The notes below the pieces were generated by a model that was given only the letters and a program-made list of their open reading frames with translations, was not told the origin of the DNA and did not search any database. DNA of 7,160 nt from Ignavibacteria bacterium UBA4661. GTDB lineage: Bacteria > Bacteroidota > Ignavibacteria > Kapaibacteriales > UBA4661. Position numbers and translations under genes: made by a program. Positions 1-6,491 of this stretch are shown here, piece by piece; positions within the stretch are counted from its first letter, which is position 1, and each line of letters starts with the position of its first letter. The stretch is taken from positions 2,050 to 9,209 of the forward strand of contig DHLT01000271.1 of the NCBI GenBank assembly GCA_002405405.1, in the 5' to 3' direction.

Positions 1-224
1 ATTTGTGTAAGATCACCCTGTCCGACTTTTTCTGCGGCAATACTCAGTTTTTGGATATTACTGGCAAGATATTCGCGTTGTTCATTGACAGAAGCAACGA
101 GTTCGCTCAAACGACCAACCATCTGATTGAAGGCATGAGCAAGTTTGCCAATTTCATCATTGGTGCGTACTTCAACAATTTGTGTAAGATCGCCCTGTCC
201 GACTTTTTCTGCCGCAATACTGAG
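1..224 (-). repeat. Direct repeat of a 47-bp HAMP segment (copies at 178-224 and 1-47, period 177 bp)
   Basis: Positions 1-47 and 178-224 match at 44 of 47 bases. The period of 177 bp is exactly 59 codons, so the copies are in frame and encode the same 15 residues. The three differences are all synonymous (Leu CTC/CTG, Ala GCG/GCC, Gly GGC/GGT in the coding strand). This marks a duplicated HAMP module inside the receptor gene. The second copy touches the window edge, so the repeat may extend or recur beyond it. Confidence 0.85.
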
Positions 225-755
225 TCTGCGAATCGGGGTGACAATCGTTCGTGTCAGAAGCCATGCGGCAACAATACCCAAAAACATCAACCCAAGAGCA
301 AGCATAATAGCCTGCGACCGAGCTTCATTTGTTTTTGCTTCGATGGATGCTGTGGAGCACCCCACGATAATGTCACCATTGATTGCATCGGTTTTGAGAG
401 GTTTTTTGACGATAATGAGCGTATCTGATTTTTCAAGTTCAGGTGAGTATTGAAATTTTTCAGGTACTGAGGCAAACGTAGTACCTTCACTGACAATAAC
501 GACGAAGCGCGTACTTGCGTTACTTTTTGCAAAGTCCAATACTTTAGGAATTGCTGTCATATCACCACTAGACAAGCCAATCGACATACCAAGTTGAACC
601 GTTTCAGCAAGTGCTTCAACTTTTTGTTTGAATTCTTCTGTCAGGAGTATCCGCTGGCGTGTCGGTACATAGAAAAAAATACATGACGCAATAAGAAATA
701 TCAAAGCAACGACAAAACTTTGAATTTTTCTGCTGAGGGTCAGTGTCGGTACCAT
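1..755 (-). CDS. Transmembrane HAMP-domain sensor/receptor, N-terminal part (3' end outside window)
   Basis: The first 251 residues of a membrane receptor read without a stop from ATG at 755 to the left edge. The start follows an AGGTG five bases upstream. A membrane helix (about residues 12-30) is followed by an extracytoplasmic sensor region (31-148), a second helix (149-168) and a HAMP module opening with TPIRRL (173-178) and containing the EVRTNDEIGKL stretch (195-205). A second HAMP module starts near residue 231. It repeats LSIAAEKVGQGDLTQ (178-192 and 237-251) but lacks the usual proline, having SNIQKL instead. HAMP modules pass conformational signals from a periplasmic sensor to a cytoplasmic output. 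The output domain lies beyond the edge, so this could be a methyl-accepting chemotaxis protein, histidine kinase, cyclase or phosphatase; I cannot choose. The sensor region is not recognisable to me at family level. The gene is separated from clpX by about 470 bp and a terminator, so it is probably transcribed alone. Confidence 0.85.
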   Translation of the reverse strand, partial: MVPTLTLSRKIQSFVVALIFLIASCIFFYVPTRQRILLTEEFKQKVEALAETVQLGMSIGLSSGDMTAIPKVLDFAKSNASTRFVVIVSEGTTFASVPEKFQYSPELEKSDTLIIVKKPLKTDAINGDIIVGCSTASIEAKTNEARSQAIMLALGLMFLGIVAAWLLTRTIVTPIRRLSIAAEKVGQGDLTQIVEVRTNDEIGKLAHAFNQMVGRLSELVASVNEQREYLASNIQKLSIAAEKVGQGDLTQ

Positions 756-1036
756 ATTCACACCTAGCGAAAAAAGCAGTAGAGGGGGAAAACTTTATCA
801 AACAAAATCAAACACATTCAGGGACAATAAACGGAGGTCGGAATAAACAGAGGGCAGATTGTCGAAATAAACATTTGTAAAGACGCATATAGAGTAAAGG
901 AAGTTGAGAGGAAAGTGAGTATAATTTTTGTCTTCTTCTCCCCCTCTTTCCAACAAGCGAGCCAAATAAACATCAATTCCAAAAACCTTGAATTTTTATC
1001 AAAATCGAAGACAATTGAATGAGTAATATATTTGTT

Positions 1037-1122
1037 ATTGCACCGATGCAATGGTTGTTGCAAAGACGATCTTTGTGTGATGCAAGATTTGTTGCATAGT
1101 GTTGCAAGGTGATTGGGTTGCA
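1037..1122. other. Cluster of TTGCA/TGCAA motifs with two small inverted repeats
   Basis: The pentamer TTGCA or its complement TGCAA occurs seven times in 86 bp (starting near 1038, 1047, 1058, 1081, 1092, 1102 and 1118). GTTGCA is exact at 1057, 1091, 1101 and 1117. Two perfect inverted repeats are embedded: ATTGCA-CCGA-TGCAAT (1037-1052) and CAAAGA-CGA-TCTTTG (1061-1075). It may be a protein-binding array or a structured untranslated RNA upstream of the receptor gene. No known regulator site is recognised. Confidence 0.3.
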
Positions 1123-1143
1123 CGGTGAGCAATCGAGGAAACA

Positions 1144-1177
1144 AAAAAGCCTGAACATCTTTGTGTTCAGGCTTTTT
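1144..1177 (-). terminator. Rho-independent terminator of clpX (could act in both directions)
   Basis: A perfect 14-bp stem (AAAAAGCCTGAACA, 1144-1157, with TGTTCAGGCTTTTT, 1164-1177) closes a 6-base loop. The A and T tracts form the stem base, so a U-run follows the GC-rich core whichever strand is transcribed. It lies about 45 bp past the clpX stop codon, the expected position for a clpX terminator. No plus-strand gene ends nearby. Confidence 0.9.
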
Positions 1178-1192
1178 AACAAGATCAAGTAA

Positions 1193-1228
1193 TGGTCTTT
1201 GAGTTTACATTGGTCTTTGAGTTTACAT
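1193..1228 (-). repeat. Perfect 18-bp tandem duplication including the clpX stop codon
   Basis: Two adjacent identical 18-bp units (1193-1210 and 1211-1228) read ATGTAAACTCAAAGACCA on the minus strand. The first unit in the clpX reading direction starts with the last Met codon and the TAA stop of clpX. The second repeats the same ATG TAA in frame 18 bases later, giving a backup stop. Slippage or a recent local duplication is the likely origin. Confidence 0.9.
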
Positions 1229-2536
1229 TGCAACCTTTTTTATGTTTTGTCCATCATCACCGAGTTCGAGGGGTGTTGCGGGAGTACCATACTCCACAAC
1301 GACGTCACCGGATTTTTTGACGACATCTTTGGTAATGGTACATGAGCGAACATTTTTCATGTCGGGTAACTGAAACATAATCGGAAGCATGATCGATTCC
1401 ATCACCGATCGCAAACCACGAGCACCGGTTTTACGAGCTTTGGCAAATTCTACAACCTCAAGCAGAGCATCGCTGTCAAAAGAAAGCTCTGTTCCTTCCA
1501 TTTTGAAGAGTTTTTTGTATTGTTTGGTCAATGCATTGCGAGGAGTGGTAAGAATATCGAGCATAGCTTCATCCGAAAGCGGATGCATCGGAGCAAGTAC
1601 CGGTAAACGACCAATCAACTCAGGAATAAATCCAAATTTTTGTAAATCTTCAGGTTCGGCTTGCAGAAAGAGATTAGTATCTTCTTCGACATGCTCCCCT
1701 TCTTCCGCCGTAAAACCAATCGTAGAATTTTTAATACGGCGAGCAATAACTTTCTCCAAGCCATCAAATGCACCACCGCAAATAAAGAGAATATTTTTAG
1801 TATTGACTTGGACAAGGGGTTGTTCAGGATGCTTGCGTCCGCCTTTGGGAGGCACACCGGCGATTGTACCTTCGAGTAATTTCAACAAACCTTGTTGCAC
1901 ACCCTCGCCCGATACATCGCGAGTGATGCTGGCGGAGTCACTTTTACGGGCTATTTTGTCGATTTCATCGATATACACAATGCCTCGTTCGGCACGCTCT
2001 ACATCGAAATCGCATGCTTGAAGCAAACTTTGTAAAATGGTTTCGACATCATCACCAACATAGCCGGATTCCGTGAGTGTGGTTGCATCGGCAACCGCAA
2101 AAGGTACATCGAGAATTTTTGCCAGTGTGGAAGCAAGAAGGGTTTTGCCGGTACCGGTCGGACCGACAAGAAGGATATTACTTTTTTCGATTTCAATGTC
2201 ATCCCACTCATTCCCCATGCCATGCCCTTGTTGGACACGCTTGTAGTGATTGTAAACCGCAACAGAGAGCAGACGCTTTGCATAGTCCTGCCCGATAACA
2301 TATTCATCTAATGCTTTTTTGATATCGGAAGGTTTGAAAAGTTTGAAACTTGACAATGATGTAGCTGAATGTTTGTGTCCATGTTCGTCATGGGCACCAC
2401 TCAGAATTTCATTGGCGCTGTGAATGCAGTAATTACAAATGTATGAGCCATGATGTCCTGCAACCATGGTTGCCACTTCGGCAGAACCACGACCACAAAA
2501 CGAGCAAAAAATTTCTTCAGGATGTTTTGTACGCAT
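1223..2536 (-). CDS. clpX: ATP-dependent Clp protease ATP-binding subunit ClpX
   Basis: A 437-residue AAA+ unfoldase that recognises substrates, unfolds them and feeds them into ClpP in the cytoplasm. The N-terminal zinc-binding domain has four cysteines (C11, C14, C34, C37). The ATPase domain shows Walker A GPTGTGKT (125-132), the pore loop GYVG (158-161), Walker B with D190/E191, the RKH substrate loop (234-236), the IGF loop for docking on ClpP (273-275), an arginine finger near R310 and sensor 2 GARGLR (371-376). Length is close to the usual 410-440. ATG at 2536 is chosen because [14 protein letters not shown] matches the family's N-terminus. The frame stays open for 45 more codons upstream, but these do not resemble ClpX. 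The only Shine-Dalgarno-like element, AGGA, is about 12 bases upstream and weak. clpP lies upstream in the same direction, with 221 bp and a hairpin between. Confidence 0.97.
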   Translation of the reverse strand: MRTKHPEEIFCSFCGRGSAEVATMVAGHHGSYICNYCIHSANEILSGAHDEHGHKHSATSLSSFKLFKPSDIKKALDEYVIGQDYAKRLLSVAVYNHYKRVQQGHGMGNEWDDIEIEKSNILLVGPTGTGKTLLASTLAKILDVPFAVADATTLTESGYVGDDVETILQSLLQACDFDVERAERGIVYIDEIDKIARKSDSASITRDVSGEGVQQGLLKLLEGTIAGVPPKGGRKHPEQPLVQVNTKNILFICGGAFDGLEKVIARRIKNSTIGFTAEEGEHVEEDTNLFLQAEPEDLQKFGFIPELIGRLPVLAPMHPLSDEAMLDILTTPRNALTKQYKKLFKMEGTELSFDSDALLEVVEFAKARKTGARGLRSVMESIMLPIMFQLPDMKNVRSCTITKDVVKKSGDVVVEYGTPATPLELGDDGQNIKKVAM

Positions 2537-2632
2537 GAGAAAAAAGAATCCTATGAAAAAACAATGTACTACCAACAAGCATGACAGATCGTGAAAGAAG
2601 CCATGCAGAATCTTGCACAGATAAAGACAAAA

Positions 2633-2690
2633 TCCGCGCCACATTCGGTATTGGTAGGACATCCTGCACAATACTCTTATGTGGCGCGGA
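2633..2690 (-). terminator. Long hairpin between clpP and clpX: putative terminator/attenuator
   Basis: Perfect 12-bp outer arms (TCCGCGCCACAT, 2633-2644; ATGTGGCGCGGA, 2679-2690) enclose a second nested pair, GTATTG (2648-2653) with CAATAC (2669-2674). Inside that is a third short pair around AGGA/TCCT (2656-2665). Together they form one near-continuous bulged stem-loop of 58 bases, far more GC-rich than its surroundings. Read on the minus strand it is followed by ATTTTGTCTTTAT, a modest T-rich tract, so it could terminate or attenuate clpP transcripts before clpX. A small mobile or repeated element is an alternative; the structure itself is plain, its function is inferred. Confidence 0.5.
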
Positions 2691-2757
2691 AGAAAATGTA
2701 CTCAGCAAAAATACAAGAAGAATCTTCGATAAAGAGAAGAAGAATTCTTGCTAACGC

Positions 2758-3525
2758 TTATGCTTTGTCGGTTTCTTTGGGAGTTTGTTCGCTACTGCGT
2801 TCCATCACGCGGTCAATCATCCCGTATTCGAGAGCATCATGTGCTGACATCCATTTGTCGCGGTCTGCATCACGCTGGATCGTATCGAAATCTTTACCGG
2901 TATGTTTAGCAATGATCCGATACAAGTTTTCGCGAGTACGGATCATTTCTTTAATGGTGATTTCCATATCAACGGACTGCCCTTGTGCTCCACCCGATGG
3001 TTGGTGCATCATGACACGCGAATTGGGAAGAGCAAAACGTTTGCCTTTGGCACCGGCACAAAGAAGAACCTGAGCCATTGATGCCGCCATACCGACGCAA
3101 ATAGTCGAAACATCAGGACGAATAAACTGCATGGTATCATAGATTGCCAAGCCTGCTGTAACAACACCACCCGGCGAATTGATGTAAATGCTGATATCTT
3201 TCGTTGGGTCTTCACTTGCACAGAAGAGTAATTGTGCAACAATCAAACTTGCCATTGTATCTTCAACAGGAGTCGAAAGCAAAATGATGCGATCTTTAAG
3301 CAAACGCGAGAAAATATCATACGAACGTTCACCACGGCTAGTTTGTTCTACGACAATCGGCACAAGTTGGTTCGTAATCGAACTGGTCGTCATACTTGTG
3401 TCGGGATAGTATGTAGCATAATGCTTGGCAATATAATCTGCCGGCGACCGCATAGCTTCAGGGGCTATGGTTGCTACAGGATAGTTTGTCAGCGATGTGT
3501 CGGAATTAAAGAAAAAGGAACTCAT
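2758..3525 (-). CDS. clpP: ATP-dependent Clp protease proteolytic subunit ClpP
   Basis: A serine peptidase that assembles into the tetradecameric chamber degrading proteins unfolded by ClpX. In the 255-residue reading, the ClpP fold begins near [17 protein letters not shown] (54-70). It contains the oxyanion-loop region SPGG (117-120), the nucleophile S149 in GMAASMAQ, H174 in MMHQPSGG and D223 in DRDKWMSA, so the catalytic triad is complete. Family members are usually about 195-230 residues; this one has roughly 50 extra N-terminal residues rich in Ser, Thr and Tyr. That part may be a propeptide or mis-assigned coding sequence. Met codons at 3453 and 3393 are alternative starts, but none of the three has a convincing ribosome binding site. 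It precedes clpX, its usual partner, and follows nuoC after 143 bp in which I see no clear signal. Confidence 0.95.
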   Translation of the reverse strand: MSSFFFNSDTSLTNYPVATIAPEAMRSPADYIAKHYATYYPDTSMTTSSITNQLVPIVVEQTSRGERSYDIFSRLLKDRIILLSTPVEDTMASLIVAQLLFCASEDPTKDISIYINSPGGVVTAGLAIYDTMQFIRPDVSTICVGMAASMAQVLLCAGAKGKRFALPNSRVMMHQPSGGAQGQSVDMEITIKEMIRTRENLYRIIAKHTGKDFDTIQRDADRDKWMSAHDALEYGMIDRVMERSSEQTPKETDKA

Positions 3526-3668
3526 AGAACTCAGAAAGAAAAAATATGAAACAGGATAAATATCCGCATTTCATCTCTTAGCATCATGGCGTCCGGCTTC
3601 AAAGACAATGAATAAGAAATGGAAGTCGGGAGATAACAATTAATTATTTCAACAAGCAAAAACGGAGC

Positions 3669-4202
3669 TTATAGCGCATCGTTAGGATATTTTTCAGGAA
3701 GAGGCAAGGCATTTTCAACGCCCATAAGTGGGAAGTCTTTACGAAGCGGATAGCTCGGCTCACCCGTCTCAGGATTCACATAATCTTCGGGCATATAGAA
3801 TCTGCGTAAATCAGGATGTCCCTCGAAGCGAATACCATACATATCATAGGTTTCGCGCTCATACCAATTCGCACTTTTCCATACCTCCGTAACTGATGGG
3901 CAAATAGGTTCATCACCTTGCAGAACAACTTTCAAGCGAAGTTTTTGTGCATGAACAAGTGAGGTCAGAAAATACACGACTTCAAAACGATCCTTTTTGC
4001 GCTTAGGGAACCAATCAACAGCAGAAATGTCGGTACAATGGACAAATTGTGTGTCGGGGTGATCACGCAATTCACTCGCGGCTTCTATGAGGTCATTGCT
4101 ATCCACAGTCAGTGTAATATCACCGCGATGCTCAACAACAGCCACAGTCGTGCCACAGACAGGTGCGAGAACATCAAGGATTGTTTGCAGAGAAATTGCC
4201 AT
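3669..4202 (-). CDS. nuoC: NADH-quinone oxidoreductase subunit C (complex I 30 kDa subunit)
   Basis: A 177-residue subunit of the peripheral arm of respiratory complex I, located on the cytoplasmic side of the membrane between NuoB and NuoD. The family signature is clear: [20 protein letters not shown] (113-132), followed by RRFYMPEDY and [10 protein letters not shown] (152-161). The N-terminal half fits the usual alpha/beta fold of the family, and the length is typical for an unfused NuoC. The start at 4202 has AGG only three bases upstream, a poor spacing. Normally nuoC lies inside a nuoA-B-C-D series. Here it has an exported RidA-family gene upstream (139 bp away) and clpP downstream, so it is an isolated complex I gene in this window. 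No cysteine ligands for Fe-S clusters are expected in this subunit. Confidence 0.93.
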   Translation of the reverse strand: MAISLQTILDVLAPVCGTTVAVVEHRGDITLTVDSNDLIEAASELRDHPDTQFVHCTDISAVDWFPKRKKDRFEVVYFLTSLVHAQKLRLKVVLQGDEPICPSVTEVWKSANWYERETYDMYGIRFEGHPDLRRFYMPEDYVNPETGEPSYPLRKDFPLMGVENALPLPEKYPNDAL

Positions 4203-4341
4203 ATACCTATGGAAATTGTTAAAGAGAAATTACAAGCATGAAAAATACGCAATCATGAACATTCTCCCACATATCTTTTTGCGCATTTGCGTAATGCATG
4301 GGTATACTTTATTTCGATTGCTTGCGTGATGTAAGATTGTG

Positions 4342-4815
4342 TTATTTGATTACTGCCATTGCTTCAATTTCAATAAGCATATCGGGATCGTACAATGCTT
4401 GTACACCAATCAAAGTGCTGGCAGGAAGATTTTTTGGGTCAAGAAATTGCGCACGCACTTCACGAATCATTGGTCCTTGTGCAGGATTGTAGTTCACTAC
4501 ATAGTACGTCAATTTTATCACATCTGAAAAACTCGCCCCTGCAGCTTTGAGAACCTTTTGCAGATTGCTCAGAGCTTGTTGTGTTTGCGTGCGAAGGTCA
4601 CCTTTGCCAACAATCTCTCCTTTTTCATTTTGTGCAACAATACCGGATGTTATAATCAATTTGCCACGCTCTACGGTAACTACTTTTGAATATGTTGTCG
4701 GCTTAAAAACACCATCGGGGTTAAGGTGCTTTTTGATCGTAGAATCGCTGAGAGCATGTGCCGATGAAGTCAAGAAAGCACAGAAAGTACCCAGCACGAA
4801 TAGAAATCGTATCAT
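4342..4815 (-). CDS. RidA/YjgF/YER057c/UK114-family protein with signal peptide
   Basis: A 157-residue protein whose residues about 26-157 form a RidA-type fold: GKLIITSGIVAQNEKGEIVG (51-70), a central LSNLQKVLKAAGASFSDVIK helix-strand (82-101) and the C-terminal MLIEIEAMAV strand (146-155). Residues 1-22 look like a Sec signal peptide: MIR, a hydrophobic core, then a likely cut after SSAHA. Export is unusual, since classical RidA is cytosolic and hydrolyses reactive enamines/imines. The arginine that binds the substrate carboxylate in E. coli RidA (FPARSCVEV) is replaced by serine here (LPASTLIGV, S133), as in Rid subgroups not expected to be imine deaminases. ATG at 4815 was chosen because the upstream extension to 4923 overlaps the hydroxylase gene and would hide the signal peptide. 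It follows that gene after 25 bp and is probably cotranscribed. Its substrate is unknown. Confidence 0.85.
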   Translation of the reverse strand: MIRFLFVLGTFCAFLTSSAHALSDSTIKKHLNPDGVFKPTTYSKVVTVERGKLIITSGIVAQNEKGEIVGKGDLRTQTQQALSNLQKVLKAAGASFSDVIKLTYYVVNYNPAQGPMIREVRAQFLDPKNLPASTLIGVQALYDPDMLIEIEAMAVIK

Positions 4816-4840
4816 AGCAGAAAGGAAAGAAAAACAAAAA

Positions 4841-5584
4841 TTATTGACGTGAAGGCTCAATGTCTGTAACCGGCTGTTTGCGATGCTCTTTACGCATGTA
4901 CAATGGTAGCGAGCGAAAAACAAAATCCCACATCGGTGTGCTTACACCAAAAGCATGATGATCGTCTTCAAAGTGATGACGCATGTGATAATTCTTCAAG
5001 AATGCACCAATTTTCCCACGCATGGTCAAATGGTGTGTTGCATAATGGATAACATCGTAGCATACATACCCAAGAATAAATCCTGCAAAGACGACCATGC
5101 CATGGACTCCGCCAATGAGAATAAATGCCCCATAAAAAAGTAATGCAAGCGGTGCACTAATACCAAGTGGCATAACAAGACGCGTACTGTCGCGAGGATA
5201 ATCATGATGAATGCCATGTACAAGGAAGTGTAATTTCTTGCCCCATGAAGAGCGTGGTTGATAATGAAATACAAAGCGATGCAAAATGTACTCGGTAAAT
5301 GTCCAAAAGAACAGTCCAAAAACAAAGAGCGCAGTACCAATGCCGAGAGATACTTGCTCTGCACTTACCCACAGCAAATATGCCGCAACAGGAATATACA
5401 CCAGTGGTGTCGCCGGATGAATGTGCGACATGTATTCCATGATAGGATTGTCAAACAGAGGGATTGTTTCGTCTTTATTGGAAACAAATAATTTTTTCTT
5501 CGTCAGAGATTGCTTTTTATTCTTTTCAAAAGGGAGAGGTTGTTGGTCTATCGCAGAGGTAGAATGTTCCAGTTCGGTATGCAT
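4841..5584 (-). CDS. Membrane fatty acid hydroxylase (FA2H/Scs7-like, sterol desaturase superfamily)
   Basis: A 247-residue integral membrane di-iron oxygenase. The histidine clusters are complete: HRFVFH (102-107), H119 with HGIHH (123-127), HYATHH (180-185) and HMRHH (200-204). The context HGIHHDYPRDSTRLVMP and FGVSTPMWDFVF is typical of eukaryotic-type fatty acid 2-hydroxylases, which hydroxylate the acyl chain of ceramides. Hydrophobic segments lie near 61-74, 80-100, 141-158 and 161-179. The N-terminal 45 residues are polar and charged. By homology the substrate is an acyl chain of a membrane lipid, perhaps a sphingolipid, but that is inference. ATG at 5584 is preferred. The frame continues to 5761, but that start would leave only 22 bp before the divergent menG and would add an unrelated hydrophobic extension. 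No Shine-Dalgarno is visible. ridA follows after 25 bp. Confidence 0.9.
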   Translation of the reverse strand: MHTELEHSTSAIDQQPLPFEKNKKQSLTKKKLFVSNKDETIPLFDNPIMEYMSHIHPATPLVYIPVAAYLLWVSAEQVSLGIGTALFVFGLFFWTFTEYILHRFVFHYQPRSSWGKKLHFLVHGIHHDYPRDSTRLVMPLGISAPLALLFYGAFILIGGVHGMVVFAGFILGYVCYDVIHYATHHLTMRGKIGAFLKNYHMRHHFEDDHHAFGVSTPMWDFVFRSLPLYMRKEHRKQPVTDIEPSRQ

Positions 5585-5783
5585 AACAGTAAAAGAATTG
5601 TGAGTCGTGCAATCACACCAGCAAAGTATTGAGTACGGCTTGTATTGCTGTACTGTGAAGACACAGTAAAAGTCAGTATAACTACAGTAACGTAAAAGCA
5701 AATTGAATGTTACAACACACAAAATTACAAAAAAACATATCTTGCCTCTTCTTGGGTTCATGTAATCTTTTTGTTATACAGTT
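5585..5783. promoter_or_regulatory. Divergent intergenic region between the hydroxylase and menG genes
   Basis: These 199 bp separate two divergent gene pairs and should hold both promoters. A perfect 7-bp inverted repeat, TACTGTG-AAGA-CACAGTA (5651-5668), is accompanied by further ACAGTA copies at 5586 and 5684; ACAGTAAAAG occurs exactly at 5586-5595 and 5663-5672. On the minus strand TATACT (5680 to 5675) resembles a -10 box and would place the start of transcription at the edge of the inverted repeat. The matching -35 is poor, so the promoter and an operator function are suggestions only. Confidence 0.35.
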
Positions 5784-6470
5784 ATGAGCGAAGCCGTCCG
5801 AAGTATGTTTGCCGATATCGCACCGCGCTATGATGTTGCTAATACAGCCCTTTCTTTTGGGGTGCATCATTGGTGGCGAAATATTGTAGTACGTCGATCG
5901 CGTGTACAGCCGGGTATGGATATTCTTGATTGTGCAACCGGTACAGGTGATCTTGCGGTTGCCTACAAGCGGGCAACACGTACCGGCAGAGTGCTCGGTA
6001 CAGACTTCTGTGCTGAGATGCTGTCCTTTGCACCGGAGAAAGCACGAACACAGTCTCTGGATATTGATTTCGAGATTGCCGATGTAATGAATCTTCCCTA
6101 CGAAGACAACAGGTTCGATATTGCGAGCATTAGTTTTGGTATTCGTAATGTTGATGACCCTGCACGCGGACTTTCGGAAATGGCACGTGTTGTCAAACCC
6201 GGGGGTAAGGTGGTCGTACTCGAATTTGGTCAACCACAAGGAGCATTCAAGCATCTCTATACACTGTATAGCAAGAGGATTCTGCCGGCTCTGGGCGGTT
6301 GGTTAACAGGCAATGCCTCTGCTTATACTTATCTTCCCGATACGGCGGCGCGATTCCCCTCCGGCGAAGATTTTCTCGCGATCATGCGGAGTACGGGGAA
6401 ATTTTCTGCTTGCACATATGAGCCACTCACTTTTGGAATTGCGTATTTGTATATCGGTATTGTTCGATAA
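5784..6470 (+). CDS. menG: Demethylmenaquinone methyltransferase, UbiE/MenG family
   Basis: A 228-residue SAM-dependent C-methyltransferase that converts demethylmenaquinone to menaquinone; UbiE homologues also act in ubiquinone synthesis. Family hallmarks run in order: MFADIAPRYD and the LSFGVHHWWR segment (8-32), the SAM-binding loop LDCATGTGDLA (48-58), the acidic residue D74 after strand 2, FGIRNVDD (118-125), VLEFGQP (145-151) and YTYLPDTAARFP (181-192). The length is normal and no key motif is missing. ATG at 5784 gives the standard N-terminus, though no Shine-Dalgarno precedes it. It is the first gene of a plus-strand pair, with an ICMT-like gene 21 bp downstream. Ubiquinone versus menaquinone cannot be decided from the sequence; menaquinone is favoured by the suggested lineage. 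Confidence 0.93.
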   Translation: MSEAVRSMFADIAPRYDVANTALSFGVHHWWRNIVVRRSRVQPGMDILDCATGTGDLAVAYKRATRTGRVLGTDFCAEMLSFAPEKARTQSLDIDFEIADVMNLPYEDNRFDIASISFGIRNVDDPARGLSEMARVVKPGGKVVVLEFGQPQGAFKHLYTLYSKRILPALGGWLTGNASAYTYLPDTAARFPSGEDFLAIMRSTGKFSACTYEPLTFGIAYLYIGIVR

Positions 6471-6491
6471 TCACTTTCTTCCCATTCTACC

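Larger units (their letters stand above)
756..1222. other. Non-coding intergenic region between clpX and the HAMP receptor gene
   Basis: This 467-bp stretch has no credible gene; the short open frames in it show no recognisable protein features. It holds the clpX terminator (1144-1177), one copy of an 18-bp tandem repeat (1193-1210) and a cluster of TTGCA/TGCAA motifs with two short hairpins (1037-1122). From about 756 to 1030 it is AT-rich and I see no clear structure. The receptor promoter should lie in this part on the minus strand, but I found no convincing -35/-10 pair. Confidence 0.7.

Noticed and set aside
3..428. A 141-codon plus-strand open frame at the left edge
   Set aside because: It is antisense to the HAMP receptor, and its internal repeat is just the complement of the duplicated HAMP segment.
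818..1233. Two short minus-strand open frames in the gap downstream of clpX
   Set aside because: They run through the terminator hairpin or the 18-bp tandem repeat, are rich in Cys/Ile/Leu as expected of random AT-rich DNA, and have no start signals.
1389..2021. A 210-codon open frame on the plus strand inside clpX
   Set aside because: It is antisense to the strongly conserved ClpX ATPase domain and its translation has no recognisable motif.
2537..2671. 45-codon upstream extension of clpX
   Set aside because: It is hydrophobic and Cys-rich, unlike any ClpX N-terminus, and the internal Met at 2536 gives the family's normal start.
4283..4297. GCATT-TGCGT-AATGC inverted repeat between the RidA-family gene and nuoC
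   Set aside because: The stem is only 5 bp and no T-run follows on the minus strand, so it does not support a terminator.
5585..5761. N-terminal extension of the hydroxylase to ATG at 5761
   Set aside because: It would leave 22 bp for two divergent promoters, overlaps the dyad region, and adds a Cys-rich hydrophobic stretch not seen in the family.
5752..5780. TTGGGT and TATACA with 17-bp spacing before menG
   Set aside because: The -10-like box ends only three bases before the start codon, so transcription would begin inside the gene.
5682..6254. A 190-codon open frame on the minus strand overlapping menG
   Set aside because: It is antisense to clear UbiE/MenG motifs, spans the divergent promoter region and looks like no known protein.
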